From Bisporella sp. PMI_857 (taxonomy: Eukaryota; Ascomycota; Leotiomycetes; Helotiales; Helotiaceae), in assembly GCA_021307315.1 (NCBI GenBank), contig JAJSPD010000062.1, positions 186,001 through 250,000 of the forward strand: DNA of 64,000 bases, read 5' to 3'. Of this stretch, positions 12,280 to 23,206 are shown piece after piece. The notes below the pieces were generated by a model. It was not told where the DNA came from and did no database searches. It was given only the letters and a program-made list of their open reading frames with translations. Position numbers and translations under genes: made by a program. Numbering within the stretch: the stretch's first letter is position 1; each line of letters opens with the position of its first letter.

Positions 12280-13960
12280 TTAATAACTAACTTTACTAGT
12301 ATTACTAGAAATAACGCAAGTTTTAATAATACTTTAATAAAAGCTTTAAAAAACTATTATAATTTAGTTAGAATATCGTTTCAAAGCAATATATTTTGTA
12401 TTATATACGTTTTGAACTTAGCCGTACAAGATATATTAAAAGCTATTATTAAAAACGCTTATAACGATATTTATAATATTGAAAATAAAAAAAAAGTCGA
12501 AAAAAATATTCTAAATAGTAAGTTATTTTGTATTATGAATTTATCAATTTAAATATTAACTATTAATTAATATTTTTTATAGCAAAAAATTCGAAAAACA
12601 ATAATCGGTATTAAGTATTCTCAAAAAAATATACGATTATTAAAAAGCTAAACACAAGCACTTAATATATTAAATCCGAAAATTCCGCAACTAAGTAAGT
12701 TATAACTTTAATAATAAATTAATAAATTATAATACTAACTTATTTTTAAATCAAAAAATTCGATGGTTTTCGACAGCTAATATGCTAAAAGACTTTTTAC
12801 ATTTATAGCCAGTTATTAAAATCGTTATTAGCTTATTAAATTCGAAAGCTTTTAAAAAAAAAAAAAATTTTTTTTAAAAGATTTCGAAATTACATATTTA
12901 AAAAATTGTTTTAAAATATTTAATATCTTTGTAAAAGCAACTACTAAATTACAAGCCGAGAAATACCCGACTATATATTATTTAATACTAGAATATATAA
13001 TATATATAATCGACTTAAAAATGTTAAAAAAGAATTAAATGTAAGTAGTGATTTTATTAGTTAAGCTTATTTAAATATATGCTAATATTATACTTAGAAT
13101 CTTTTATTTACTAATGCAATAAATAAAAGCATTGCTAAATTAAGAAAATATTATTTTAAACAAAGCATAAATCAAAGCAATAAAGCTTTATATTTATCTT
13201 TAATTTTAAATCCTAGAATTAAAAGAAACAGTTTAAAGCTTATAAGCTTTAGTAAAAGCTAAACTACTAATATATTTAATCGTTTAACAAAAGTTTATAA
13301 TATATAAGTTAAAAAACTAAAAATTATATTTTAAGTAAAAAACACTAACTTTATATTTAAGTATAAACAAGACTATTTATTAAGCTTGCCGCTTTCGCAA
13401 CAAGCCGAAAATATAAATTTAAATCGAAACGAAAACGATTTAAATATATATATAGAAAACGAAAAAAAAAAACTCGACGAAATTGCATTATATTTTCAAG
13501 AAAAACGAGTTAATCGAACTGTAAGTTATTATATTTAATTTATAATAAATACTATTAACGTTTATATAAATTCGCTTTTAACATATTGGGCTAATAATAA
13601 AAATAAATTTCCAGTATTATCTTTGTTACGTCCCGACCCTAGTCGAGCACGTGCTTGTTGCCGAGCCACTAGGGCTCTTTCATGTACATATAGCCTGCTT
13701 TTCCCGAGCCCCTTTTCCTTCCTCAGCTTGATATTCTCGTATAATACCACCGTTGCTTTCTGTATCTGTAGATCCACAGCGCGTGTCGTGACAATTTTTA
13801 ATTGCTCGGAATTTTTTACAAATTTCGGCTACTTCGGCTTTTTCCGAAAGATATTTCAGCCAAAAAGCTTTTATTATTAATAAACTTAGAAATAAACTTA
13901 ATAAAAAAACTTTTGAGTTAATAATATTTCTTAAAAGTTAAAGTGTTTTTAAAAAAGAAA
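12280..13960 (+). pseudogene. Decayed hAT transposase
   Basis: Fragments in several frames match the hAT order. Near 12400-12450 is FCIIYVLNLAVQDILKAI, like the consensus CLAHVLNLAVQDILK. Near 12890-13000 is IFVKATTKLQAEKYPTIYYL. Near 13570-13622 is LLTYWANNKNKFPVLSLL. After the solo LTR at 13624-13793 comes ISATSAFSERYFSQKAF, the signature of the hAT C-terminal dimerisation domain, then KLRNKLNKKTFELIIFL. Stops and AT bias show it cannot encode a working transposase. Exact exon limits cannot be set. Confidence 0.8.
13624..13793 (+). mobile_element. Solo LTR (170 bp) nested in the hAT transposase
   Basis: This island of normal base composition interrupts the AT-rich hAT interior. It starts TGTTACGTCCC and ends GTGTCGTGACA, with inverted ends. 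Flanks are ATCTT and ATTTT, a 5-bp duplication with one C/T difference. The split falls within the transposase dimerisation domain. A related sequence begins at 61484 (shared CACGTCCC-type start and TATAGCCTGCT core). Confidence 0.75.
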
Positions 13961-14301
13961 TTCAAAATATACAACTTGAAAAAGGAAATAATAAATTTCT
14001 AGAAAATGATTTTGTAATAGAATAGTTAGTTAGTTAATTAGTTATAAATATTTAATAATGGATTTTTATAAGCTTAACTTTTAAATGATTATTTTATATA
14101 AAATATTACTCTTTTGTTAATATATTTTTTAATTTTGTTAAAAACATTCTAAAGTAATCCAGCACTAATCTAGATTACTCAAAATAATCTAATCTAATTC
14201 TAATCTAATCAAGTCAAAAATCTAGTAATCTAATTCTAATCTAATCTAATCTAATAATCAGATTACTAATTGATTATTGGATTAGAAATTTGTCACACTG
14301 A

Positions 14302-15374
14302 TCACAAGTAATCCCTAATGAGTTCATCGGTCTTGTCCCATATCACATCGGCAGCGCCGCTCTTTTCGAGTGAATCGAGAAGATCAAGTTGTAGAGTTTC
14401 CAGTTTGTCACCAACGCACAGAAGCGAGCCCCTGGTTGTTCCTTTTACTGATAGTCCTCCCTTCTGTCCTTCTGACATGGGAACACCATTTCCGCCATAC
14501 TTTGCACTAGTGATCACATAGAGCGATCGCTCTCCTGCTTCCTGTGGGGTTATCCGTGTGAGGTCCTCGGGAATGTGGAGACTCTCGCCTGCCGCATCCT
14601 CATCCAATTTACCACCCCAACTTTTCTTGAAGATCTCCGTAGAAACAAGGCCCGGATGGTTGTGAATGATTATTACATCTTGGTTCTCTGGTTCCTCAGC
14701 AATTCGCTTCAGACATGAGGATGTCATAGTCCCGCAGTGGGCGATGTAGCTAGAGACGCTGAAATGCCCAGGCTCTTTCAAGGTCAGGTCGTGGAGGAAC
14801 AAGTCCGCTGTTTCGGTGCCTGTGCCCAAAATGTTGACTATTCGTGGTGAATATGAATCTGCTCCTGGGCTGACTGCGGCTCTGAGGAGGGGAAGCAGAC
14901 GTCTGATAAAGATTTGCCGGCTGTAGTAGGCCACAGCCGTAGCGAGCTCCAAGCCCTCGGTAGTTTCTACATCAATCAGTATGACCAACGGACGAAGTAA
15001 TTTTGGCATATTTACATACCTTTGCGTCCAAGGAAAGGCAGGAAACCGGAGGAAAGAAACAAGAGATTGATATGGTGCTCACTGCCTAGTATTGCTTCCG
15101 TAAGACGTTTTGTTTCAGCCATCAGAGATATCTGACCCTGGAGGAATACGAGCTCAGCACCTGGATTCAAATTGCGCATCTCGCTAAGAAAAGGTTGAAA
15201 TTCCCTCTCATCGCGACCTACAACATATGCCTTAAGCGGGAAACCGCTGGCAACGAGTTGTGTCAAGGTTGCTTTGCCAATTCCTGCTGTTGCGCCAACA
15301 AAAACGGCAACTCTTGGGGTGGTGTTGCCAGTGAGCTGTGCGTTAGATGCCCTAACCTCGGTAAGAGAAACCAT
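14302..15374 (-). CDS. Atypical short-chain dehydrogenase/reductase
   Basis: A 339-residue Rossmann-fold protein. Exons are 15020-15374 and 14302-14966, with a 53-bp intron. The N-terminal cofactor motif is present (VFVGATAGIGKATLTQL), followed by the adenine-ribose region AYVVGR and the strand INLLFLSSG in place of NNAG. The usual YxxxK catalytic pair is not at its expected place; the equivalent stretch reads YIAHCGTMTSSCL. Catalysis may therefore be absent or altered, as in a subgroup of fungal SDRs often found beside polyketide genes. The stop codon (complement of 14302-14304) lies inside the 8-bp target duplication of the adjacent hAT element, so the transposon replaced the native 3' flank without changing the protein. 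Confidence 0.82.
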
Positions 15375-16697
15375 GGCAGCTGGTATCGCAAAGGGGCGTT
15401 ATATGAGTATTCAGGTGGTGGTATATCCGCAATAGAAAAAAGTGGATTTGGGAAAGTCGATGTCAACCGAGAATCATTGCACAGTCATATCGTTTCATTT
15501 CTTTCTTTACTTTTTTTACTTTTTTTACTTTTTAGGGGGGATCTTAAGTGAACACAAACAACGATAGACGGAACTCGGCCGGAACCAAACAAACGGAAAA
15601 TGGAAAAATTAAATTTCACCGAGGTCTGAAACCCTAAATCCTCTAATAAGCCTCCGTATGTTCAAAGTCGGTCTAGGAGCTCTCAGGCTAGCGAGATAGT
15701 TTGCATACCAATCGCAGTCCTAGCTTTATTACCCTTGCTTTCAAGGGAAAGTATTGCGGTGCCCACAGACCAATAGTTAAACTGCTAGTTAATGCAATAG
15801 GCGCAAATTCGAGTCAGAAAGAGTTGATTGAGGTTCTAAAGACTATAGTACCAGCTGAGGTATATACACCAAAACTAGGAAGAAAGTGACCCTAAACATC
15901 ATTTCCTGATTCGGCAGATAAAAGAAAAGGCCACTAATCAACATGAGGTGTTGTATGAAGCAGGTTTCGTTGTAGTTTTTCATCAAGATCAATAAAAGGG
16001 TAAGACTTAGGAACTCGCTTGCTAAACACAAACAGACCTTGTATTACTGGCGTGTACATAGTATTCATGGCTGTTTCAGAAAGTTTTAAAAGGCAGTTGA
16101 GTGGCTAGGCCTGCCGTGAAAGGCCAGACACGATGTTGTTCTTTAGCCTGCTATCGACACAGAAAGCGAGAGGCCTTCAGGCACACGCCTTGAAATTGAC
16201 AATCAATAGTGCAGCTAGACAGAGTATGTGCATAAGATAGTGCAAATGGATCTATGTATGGGTAAAAAAGTTAGACAAGGCTTCCTTCTCTTCCTTTGAT
16301 CTTTTTTTACTTTCAAGAACACCAATATCTGATTAGTAGAAGATAATCATCACTGTTGACATAAAATCCCCTATACGCAACATTGCTATATGTTCTTGGC
16401 CCGGTGTGTATTTGGATAAAGCAAAGCTACAAGGGAAGGGCTTGACCAAGAGTACTAATGAAAGTGCAGCACTGAAGCAATCGATCACATTTCTCCATAG
16501 CAGTCGCTAGATTAGTAGCGCTCTAAAACATAAGCTATTTTGCCGCATTGCTCGACACATATCTCTCCTTTTCTCAGGACTTTCATTCTGCCACCGAACA
16601 CAGCCTATGTTACATCGGCCCAAAACAATGCAGCTCCCGGTCATTAATAACGCTTGGACATTGATTTCCTTTGGCCGCTATATACTTAGATAACTGG
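15375..16697. other. Intergenic stretch with a pyrimidine tract
   Basis: A strongly pyrimidine-rich tract with repeated TTTACTT units (about 15490-15535) lies upstream of the SDR start and may be part of its promoter. The remaining kilobase has only short frames with no motif. Confidence 0.4.
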
Positions 16698-17150
16698 CTA
16701 GTAACTTGGGCCCGCCAGCTTCTTGATGATAGCATCCGCACATCTGTTGTACATCTCCTCAACGTATTCCTTCATGCTTGAATGCTGAGCCTCGTCAGGC
16801 AGCGGCTCAGCCTCCCCAAACCATCGAAACTTGGTTGACTTGCCATCGATATCCTCCAAGACCATGTTAGAATAAATCTCCCCCGCGTCAAGTACGTCGT
16901 CGTTGTGGACCCTGAATCGGAGGAGGTGTTTGATGGGGTCACAAACAACCATTTGTTCACGGACCATGTTCACCCATGGGTTCTTCTCAAAGTGGATGGT
17001 GCGTACAGAGCCTGGGCCGTATCCATCAAGTGAAGACGAGATAACGCCAGGAAACCAAAGGCACTCAGCGCCAAAAGAAGTCACAATGCCCCAAACCTGC
17101 CCGATTGGAGAGTTGATCACTCGAGTCACGTCGGTGATGACCTGAGGCAT
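16698..17150 (-). CDS. SRPBCC (START/Bet v 1-like, polyketide-cyclase-type) protein
   Basis: A 150-residue protein with the helix-grip fold pattern of the SRPBCC superfamily. It has an N-terminal strand (TDVTRVINSPIGQVWGIV), the FPGVISSSLDGYGPGSVRTI turn region, central strands and a long C-terminal helix (MKEYVEEMYNRCADAIIKKL). Such proteins bind small hydrophobic ligands and include cyclases and unknowns. I chose the ATG at 17148-17150 (MPQVITDV) because the family begins there. The frame stays open upstream to 17333, but that stretch is low-complexity and looks like leader sequence. It is divergent from the Zn2Cys6 gene, with about 500 bp between them. Confidence 0.75.
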   Translation of the reverse strand: MPQVITDVTRVINSPIGQVWGIVTSFGAECLWFPGVISSSLDGYGPGSVRTIHFEKNPWVNMVREQMVVCDPIKHLLRFRVHNDDVLDAGEIYSNMVLEDIDGKSTKFRWFGEAEPLPDEAQHSSMKEYVEEMYNRCADAIIKKLAGPSY

Positions 17151-17656
17151 GATGATAGTAGTTGCGATGTTTATTAAACTAAATGCTCGGTCAGTTTCGA
17201 GACTTGAGGATCGTTCTACTCTGCTCTTGGTTGTAACACACCTTGGCTGTATATCAAACTCTGCGCTGGTGGTGGTCGATGTAGGTGTTTTGCTTGGTGG
17301 AGGAAAAGCAGACACAGTTGGAATAAGATACAATTAGTATTGGAAGTCATCATGCTATGAAGATCTCGAGTATGTTCGACAGGCAATGGTAGCGGATTAC
17401 AAATGCGCAATGGAAATGACTGTTGAGGCGCTTTTAGAGTTTCGAGAACGCAAATTAGGCGGCGCTAGTGATCAAATATGACGGAACGATTATTCGGATT
17501 TTCGGACGGACGGATTTCGGAAATTCTTAAACCCGGGAGGTTAGTTCATCAACCGAACATTCTCGTACCTTGTCATTTCCTCGTACGTTGCCCTTGCTGG
17601 GAGGCTTCCGGTCTGCTCTATGCGATTGTCTAGTCCTAGCGTCAATATCTGCCACC

Positions 17657-20223
17657 ATGTCGACCGACCATGTTACAGCAGAAAGGCCAGCGGTATGTCC
17701 TCTCTCTGTTACCTAAGCTTCTGGAATACCCTTGGCGTGTGAATGATATCACTCTGCCAGACTTCTGTTCGAGTGAGACAGGACTGATGTGAAAACAGTG
17801 CGACTTTTGTCACGCAAGAAAGGTCCGTTGACTTTCCCGTGGTGGTTCAAGGATTCTCATCATGGACACAAACCCTTCGCTGAAGATTGTATTTATACAT
17901 CCAGTCGCTGAGATCAGCTATATCCAATAGGTGAAATGCGACCGTCGAGATCCATGTGCGAACTGCGTAGAAGCACTGGTTGAATGTTACCGGAATCGTC
18001 CAAGGCGGAGAAGAGGCCCAAGGGCGTCTCGGTAAAGCTATTGAACGATAGTTGGTATTGAATCACCATACTTACAACCATCAGAACATCGTACTTCATC
18101 GACAGGATATCAAAGGCCGAAGAGTCTGTTGCTACTTTACCGCAGCATGGGGGCTCCGCCTCTTTGTCCACCGAACGCACGGTTGAGGATGGACTGGATA
18201 CAGCGTCATCCGAGCAGGAGATGAGCGCTGATAATAACAGCAATGTACTTGATACTGACAAAGCGACAACAGGCCCACTGGACGGGCTAAACCAGCAGAC
18301 TTCTGAGGCGAGAAACTTTCTACAACAAGAGCTTGAATCTAACACAAGCCTCACACAAGACAGATACGATGTTCTGAAGAAGGCAATCGTGTTTGTCGAT
18401 CGGATTTCCAACAATAGAAACATATTTTCTGCGAACGACTCTTCGAATGCGTCTGGAGTTGACAGTGGTACTAAACCACAGCAATTTCCACCAGAGCTCC
18501 TTTATATGATGGCATTGGGTAAGCAGTATACGAACGGAGAAGGAAGAATCTACCCGGTGATTAATAAGGACGCTAATCGATAGCCCCAGGTGACGAATCT
18601 ACCGTTTTGAGACAGTCATTCTGGCCCGACCACATTTCCCTTCAAACCTTGGAACATATGTGTCTCTCCCTTGTGGAAGACCAGGGCGACAGACAGACAC
18701 TTAATCATTATCGCGTTTGCGTATACATGAAAGCGATCACTTTAATCTCCCGTCTACCCAGGACAGGCCGGAGCGCACGTCTCCGGGATCATCTCCAACG
18801 TAGCAAGAAACAATACGAAGCCGAGATCTTCCTTGCTCTGGCCAAAATGGACTGTTTGGCCCTTCCAACTTTATCCCTGTTGCAAGCGCTATTGTCTGGG
18901 GTGAGTCTGAGCACCTTGAGAACTGATTAGAAACAGGTTGAATCAGACTGAACTAATTAATATCTCTCCCAAGGCACTGTTCATGCAACTCCAAGGAGAC
19001 ATGTCCCGGAGCTGGACATTAACGGCTTTCGCCGCAAGAATCTTGGTATCTTTGAATTACCACGTCACAGATAAAGGGTTAACGTCCAACGAGACAGATC
19101 AGAACATTCATGGAGCTCTTTATTCATGTTACTATCTTGATAAAATTCTCAGTGCACTCCTTCTTCGACCTTTTTCGCTTCCCAAGCTGAAGGTGAAGCC
19201 TGCAGACCTGGTCCGTTTGGACCCTCAGCTTCCTCTCAGCGCGATCGTGAAAACAATGGTGGAGTTCGGGCAGATCCTGGAAGGGTCGCTCGATATTCTT
19301 TTCAATCCTAGCATTATCACCGATCAAGTGGCCGCTATCGACGCGCTTGTACAAGAAATGTATACTGTGCGTGCACGAATAGAAGAGGTGAGCAATGGGG
19401 CACTCTGGCAATGGCGCAATCGCAATAGGGACAATGACTGACGAACCTTCTAAGCAACGGGTTCATTCTGCCTTTAAAGGAGTGGGTTATGAATGGATTG
19501 CAATGGATTTCAGCTATTATGCTATCCTGACCAGTATTTTCCGCTTGAATCCGAGCGTCGGCAGAGGTTCATTATATCGCGAAGAATGCCTAACAAGTGC
19601 ACGGAAAGCACTTCTGTCGCTCAAAAGAATGCAGGAGACAATTTTCGTGGATGCAAACTTTCTTGATGAGTATCCATACTTCCTTACTTGGTAAGGTCCT
19701 CACCGGCAGAATCAACTGCGTATCTTCTGACCTTATTAGGACAATGTTATTTTTTCCGCTGAGCCCGTTCTTTGTCCTCTTTTGCAATGTAGTCTACACA
19801 TCCAGTATTGATGACCATGCGTTGATGGTTGCAATCACCGATGGGTTATATCGCTTCGTCGACACGAACTCGACGATCGCGAAGCTACATAAGTTATTCT
19901 CGGCCTTCCTGAGTTTGTGTCACCCTCTCGTCCATTCTCGTCTTGATGTGCGTCATGCAACATCTTCTAAAGCCTTTCATCCAGGAGATGCCACTATTGG
20001 AAGAATCAACACACAAGTTGTTCCTCCGATTACCAGTCATGATATCACTGTTTCAAACCTCGCTGAAGTACAAACGGACAGGTCACTAGACCAGAATCCT
20101 TCCGGTCAGCTCGCAGAACAAGGTTTGGACAGTAATTTAATGTGGGAACTTTCATACTCACAGCCATGGCTAGGCTGGATAGGCTCAGATTTCCTAACGG
20201 AGCTAGATCGAAACGGATTGTAG
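17657..20223 (+). CDS. Zn(II)2Cys6 transcription factor
   Basis: A 688-residue fungal regulator. The ATG sits in GCCACCATG, a textbook fungal start context. Exons are 17657-17692, 17799-17822, 17931-18031, 18085-18518, 18590-18900, 18947-19387, 19455-19690 and 19740-20223. The binuclear zinc cluster is split by an intron: CDFCHARK joined to VKCDRRDPCANCVEALVEC gives C-x2-C-x6-C-x5-C-x2-C-x6-C. A basic linker follows (RPRRRRG). The middle homology region includes WTLTAFAARILVSLNYH and, across two junctions, FLTWTMLFFPLSPFFVLFC. The intron at 18901-18946 is the least certain. No lesion is seen. Its targets are unknown; the divergent SRPBCC gene is a candidate. Confidence 0.88.
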
Positions 20224-20485
20224 TTCATTGTAATCCACTGTAGCCAATATAGAAAGAAACTTCTTTTAGCACTTACTATTCGTTTTGCTTTCCATTTATG
20301 CTTTGATTGTGTTATCCTATTATAGAAGGGCCTCGACTATTCCTACCCCAAGCCTGACATCACTTCGTGCCACAAAACTAAAATCTCCCCTTGGCTCTAC
20401 TTAACGCAATAGGAGTAGTTGATGGTGTACTTGAAGGAGTAGAACGAATCACTGCCGGATTCAAGGCATTACGGCTCTTTTGACA

Positions 20486-21740
20486 CTACTGTTCCGCCGT
20501 CTGGTATATAAATTCGTATGCTGGTTTGGAGCATTTTCTGACATTTGTGTTTGGTTCTTGCTTAATAACGCTTTTGACCCTCTTATGTTTGGGACATCTG
20601 TCGTCTACTTCATCCAAGGGCCGAGATTTCTTTGTTCTTTTGACGAATTCAGCAATATGACGATTCTGAAGGTGAAATCTCACCTGTTGCGCTGACACGA
20701 AAGCGTCGTGACAGTGTGACCTTGGAATTGGGCATTTAAGTGATGTGCCCTCATGCAGACTTCCAACATATTTTTCGGAAATATGATCTCTCCATTCGGC
20801 CTTGTCATGGAACTGATGCGTTCGTTCAACAGCTGAAAGCGTTGCATCGCCGAGACAGAAGGGACACATACTAGGCGAAGCTAGGGTCCCGCTGTAGAAG
20901 ACGGATCACACTGAGCTGGTAAAGGTTTATGGCCGTCCAAGTGAACTTGGCAATAGTTCTTCCACTTGCATTTCCCGATAACAACCATAAATATGCCTCC
21001 ATTTCTGGGCAGCCAGTTTACTATTCAAGAATGTAACATTAGCACTTTGTAGTATACGAGCTCCGGAAAGGGGCTTAAGGAGTATACGGCTTATCAATTT
21101 TCCTTTTAGACTTTGCTGGCAAGCAAAGGCACTCCTCCGGTTCCAAGCCCGGACGAACCTCTATTTCAGAAATTTGTTGATAGAGCGCGATCATATTACG
21201 GAAGTCTGCTCGGCTTTCTTTACTACGAAATAAAGTGACGGTAAACAAACTGGATACTAGGCGGTCATGTTCTGGCATCGAGACGCGGACGCAGGAAAAA
21301 TAGCCTGGTGATACTCGGTCAAGTGGTTTTCGCCTTTGGTGGAAGGAATTCTGCTTGGCTGGAGTTTCCAGCTTTTGTGGAGCTTTTCAGCATAAGCTTC
21401 CTTTTTTCTGCACGTAAGTCCTTTCGTCGATTCGTAACAGCCGAGTCGTCTTTAGTATCTAGAGATAAAGCTTCCAGCTCTTGTTCGATAGCGGTAAATT
21501 CTGGGCTACTTTCAGGCTCGTGCTGTTTTTCTGCCGGAAGAGACAGCTAAAGTTCAGGATTACGACATAAAGTCATGGACTGAAACCTGTCGTTAACAGT
21601 ACTACGTGGCTTATCGCCGAAATAGCTGCTTTGGCCGTCAGTTCCAGCGTTGTTAGGTGCATAATGATCACGGTGGGTGTTCTCATCGGTATAACCGCTA
21701 TGCTTTATCATTTGAGCGTTGAAAAGAGCTGATTTAAGAG
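20486..21740 (-). pseudogene. DUF3435 (FluG-domain, Starship-captain family) protein relic
   Basis: Reading the minus strand from about 21740, the frame gives MIKHSGYTDENTHRDHYAP, then GTDGQSSYFGDKPRSTVNDRF, CRNPEL, a stop, and LSLPAEKQHEPESSPEFTAI. This is the C-terminal part of the DUF3435 tyrosine-recombinase-like domain. Further on, in shifted frames, come a segment at 21075-21278 and a zinc-finger-like tail (MCPFCLGDATLSAVERTHQF, then C/H pairs) ending at 20486, the usual C-terminus of FluG-domain proteins. Stops and frameshifts show decay. The N-terminal half is missing, and a solo LTR starts about 160 bp further along at 21901. DUF3435 proteins include the recombinases that mobilise Starship elements. 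Confidence 0.75.
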
Positions 21741-21900
21741 CACGTTAGTTTTAAGAACAAATTCGCCTAATTAGTACTGGTGAAGCATACTAATAAGAAA
21801 TAGACTTTCGGCTCTGAAGTAATAGATTGTAGGCGGGAGCTTATATCCCGAACGAAAGCTCAGCATTATATCTGCCATGTCAATTTCTATTATCTTTTTG

Positions 21901-22086
21901 TGTTGGAACGCATGTACATAACTTCACGCGATCTACCGGATCGCGGGAAATGTAGGTCATTATCAGCTATATATTTACCAGGCAATAGGCCGTAGCTTAG
22001 AATGAATCAACGAATACCAGAACCACATCAGCAAGAACGTAGTCAATAGCTACTACGCCTTTTGCTACGTGGTAGGTATTCCGACA
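21901..22086 (+). mobile_element. Solo LTR, copy 2 of the dispersed family (186 bp)
   Basis: It runs from TGTTGGAACGCATGTACATA to GTAGGTATTCCGACA and is closely similar to copy 1 along its length. The flanks (TTTTG and AGGAA) do not match, so the target duplication is lost or the ends were rearranged. It lies at the truncated 5' side of the DUF3435 relic. Confidence 0.72.
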
Positions 22087-22682
22087 AGGAAATACCTAGC
22101 TGAATTAAGGCGTTAGGTGTTCTTGTGTACAACCATTATGAAAGATGGTGTGAGTGGTCTTACTTACATTGCATGGTATTATGCAAGAACTATTGAGAAT
22201 ACTCTCTTGGTATCTAGTAGTCGCGCTACCAGGATTTGGTCAGGCAGATTCTTGACTGGTGGTACGTTATCATTCCGCTTCCAGGCGCTCCATGTATCAA
22301 CTCTAAAATTTCTTCCAGGTGGTATATCCTTTTTACCCCAGCACGGGTGGGCCTGCAGCGGAGTTGTCGGTATGGAGGTTGCTCTAGCAAGTAGTCAATT
22401 CGTCTACGTATCTCAGAGTGAAAATATTCAGGTTAAAACACACATAATACCAAGCAAGGAGACCGCATAGGTGCGTTGCATCGTGCCCATTGTTGGCCAT
22501 AATGCTTCCTGCATAACTCAACTGCAATCAGCACTCCAGAATGGCACTGAATCTTGAAAAACCGCAATATGACCTACTTAGTACTGTGAACTTAAATAAG
22601 TTGTTTACTGGTTGAGAAATAGCTATCGTTCCTGGCTGTAGTCTCCGTTCTGTCCGAGCAATACACTCAAACCTTCATTACT
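22087..22682. other. Intergenic stretch, unassigned broken frames
   Basis: A 117-codon plus-strand frame (22117-22470) and partly open minus-strand frames are present. Neither shows a motif I recognise. It is probably old repeat sequence. Confidence 0.3.
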
Positions 22683-22871
22683 ATGGCACGCCCAAAGCCC
22701 CTTGACACGGCGTGCGGACGAAAAAGAAGTATTAAAACTCCTGTGCTGAACGTTCTTTGTGAACACTTGCTAGAAAAGCCCAGGCTGGATCGGACTCAAA
22801 TGATACTTTTTTTGTTGGGCGAGTTTGACGTCCTAGTGGCGCTTCCAGGAGGCGGCACACGAATCCCATAA
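22683..22871 (+). pseudogene. N-terminal fragment of a Tc1/mariner-type transposase
   Basis: The frame encodes a Pro/Lys/Arg-rich start (MARPKPLDTACGRKR), then LNVLCEHLLEKPRLDRTQM and FLLGEFDVLVA. This matches the helix-turn-helix linker of fungal Tc1/mariner transposases (consensus LCEHLLEKP.LY.DEM..FL.DEF). The match stops abruptly after about 60 codons, and no DDE domain follows. It is an isolated fragment. Confidence 0.58.
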
Positions 22872-23206
22872 TGGCCTAAAGGGTGCATGGACAGACACAC
22901 TTCGCCCTTCCGAAATACCAAGCAAACTCAGCTTGCGCACACTGAGGCGCCGCCACACTATGCACGATCTAAAAGATGTTCGAGGCTGAGCTGAATCAGC
23001 GGCTGACTCTCGTCAAATCCCGTCAGGTCTGCCAAGACCCAAGGCGCAGCTGAACGCCAATTAATTTAGCCCATTAAGTTTTGGTTTAGGGGCTACAGCA
23101 GGACCCATTGTCATTAGATAGTTTCTGCCTAGACTCAATTCCTGCATCTCATTTCATCAGCTCGTACCATCGCAGCTCTCAACAACTAATCCAAGTTTCT
23201 TCGAAA
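22872..23206. other. Promoter region of the ankyrin-repeat gene
   Basis: No gene is visible in these 335 bp. They include the 5' leader of the downstream gene; the stretch just before its ATG is C/A/T-rich, as is common for fungal leaders. Confidence 0.35.

Larger units (their letters stand above)
10530..14300 (+). mobile_element. hAT-superfamily DNA transposon, 3771 bp, decayed (RIP-like)
   Basis: The element is bounded by perfect 13-bp terminal inverted repeats, CAGTGTGACAAAT at 10530-10542 and its complement at 14288-14300. A perfect 8-bp target duplication, ATCACAAG, flanks it (10522-10529 and 14301-14308). CAGTG-type ends with an 8-bp duplication define hAT elements. Both ends carry subterminal arrays of the ATTAG/TCTAA motif. 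The interior is extremely AT-rich and full of stops, as expected after repeat-induced point mutation. hAT transposase segments are still readable. A solo LTR has inserted into it. Confidence 0.93.

Noticed and set aside
17914..18423. 169-codon minus-strand frame
   Set aside because: It is antisense to the zinc-cluster exon and linker of the regulator at 17657-20223.
22117..22470. 117-codon frame downstream of the second solo LTR
   Set aside because: There is no family motif in either strand and it lies in repeat-derived sequence.
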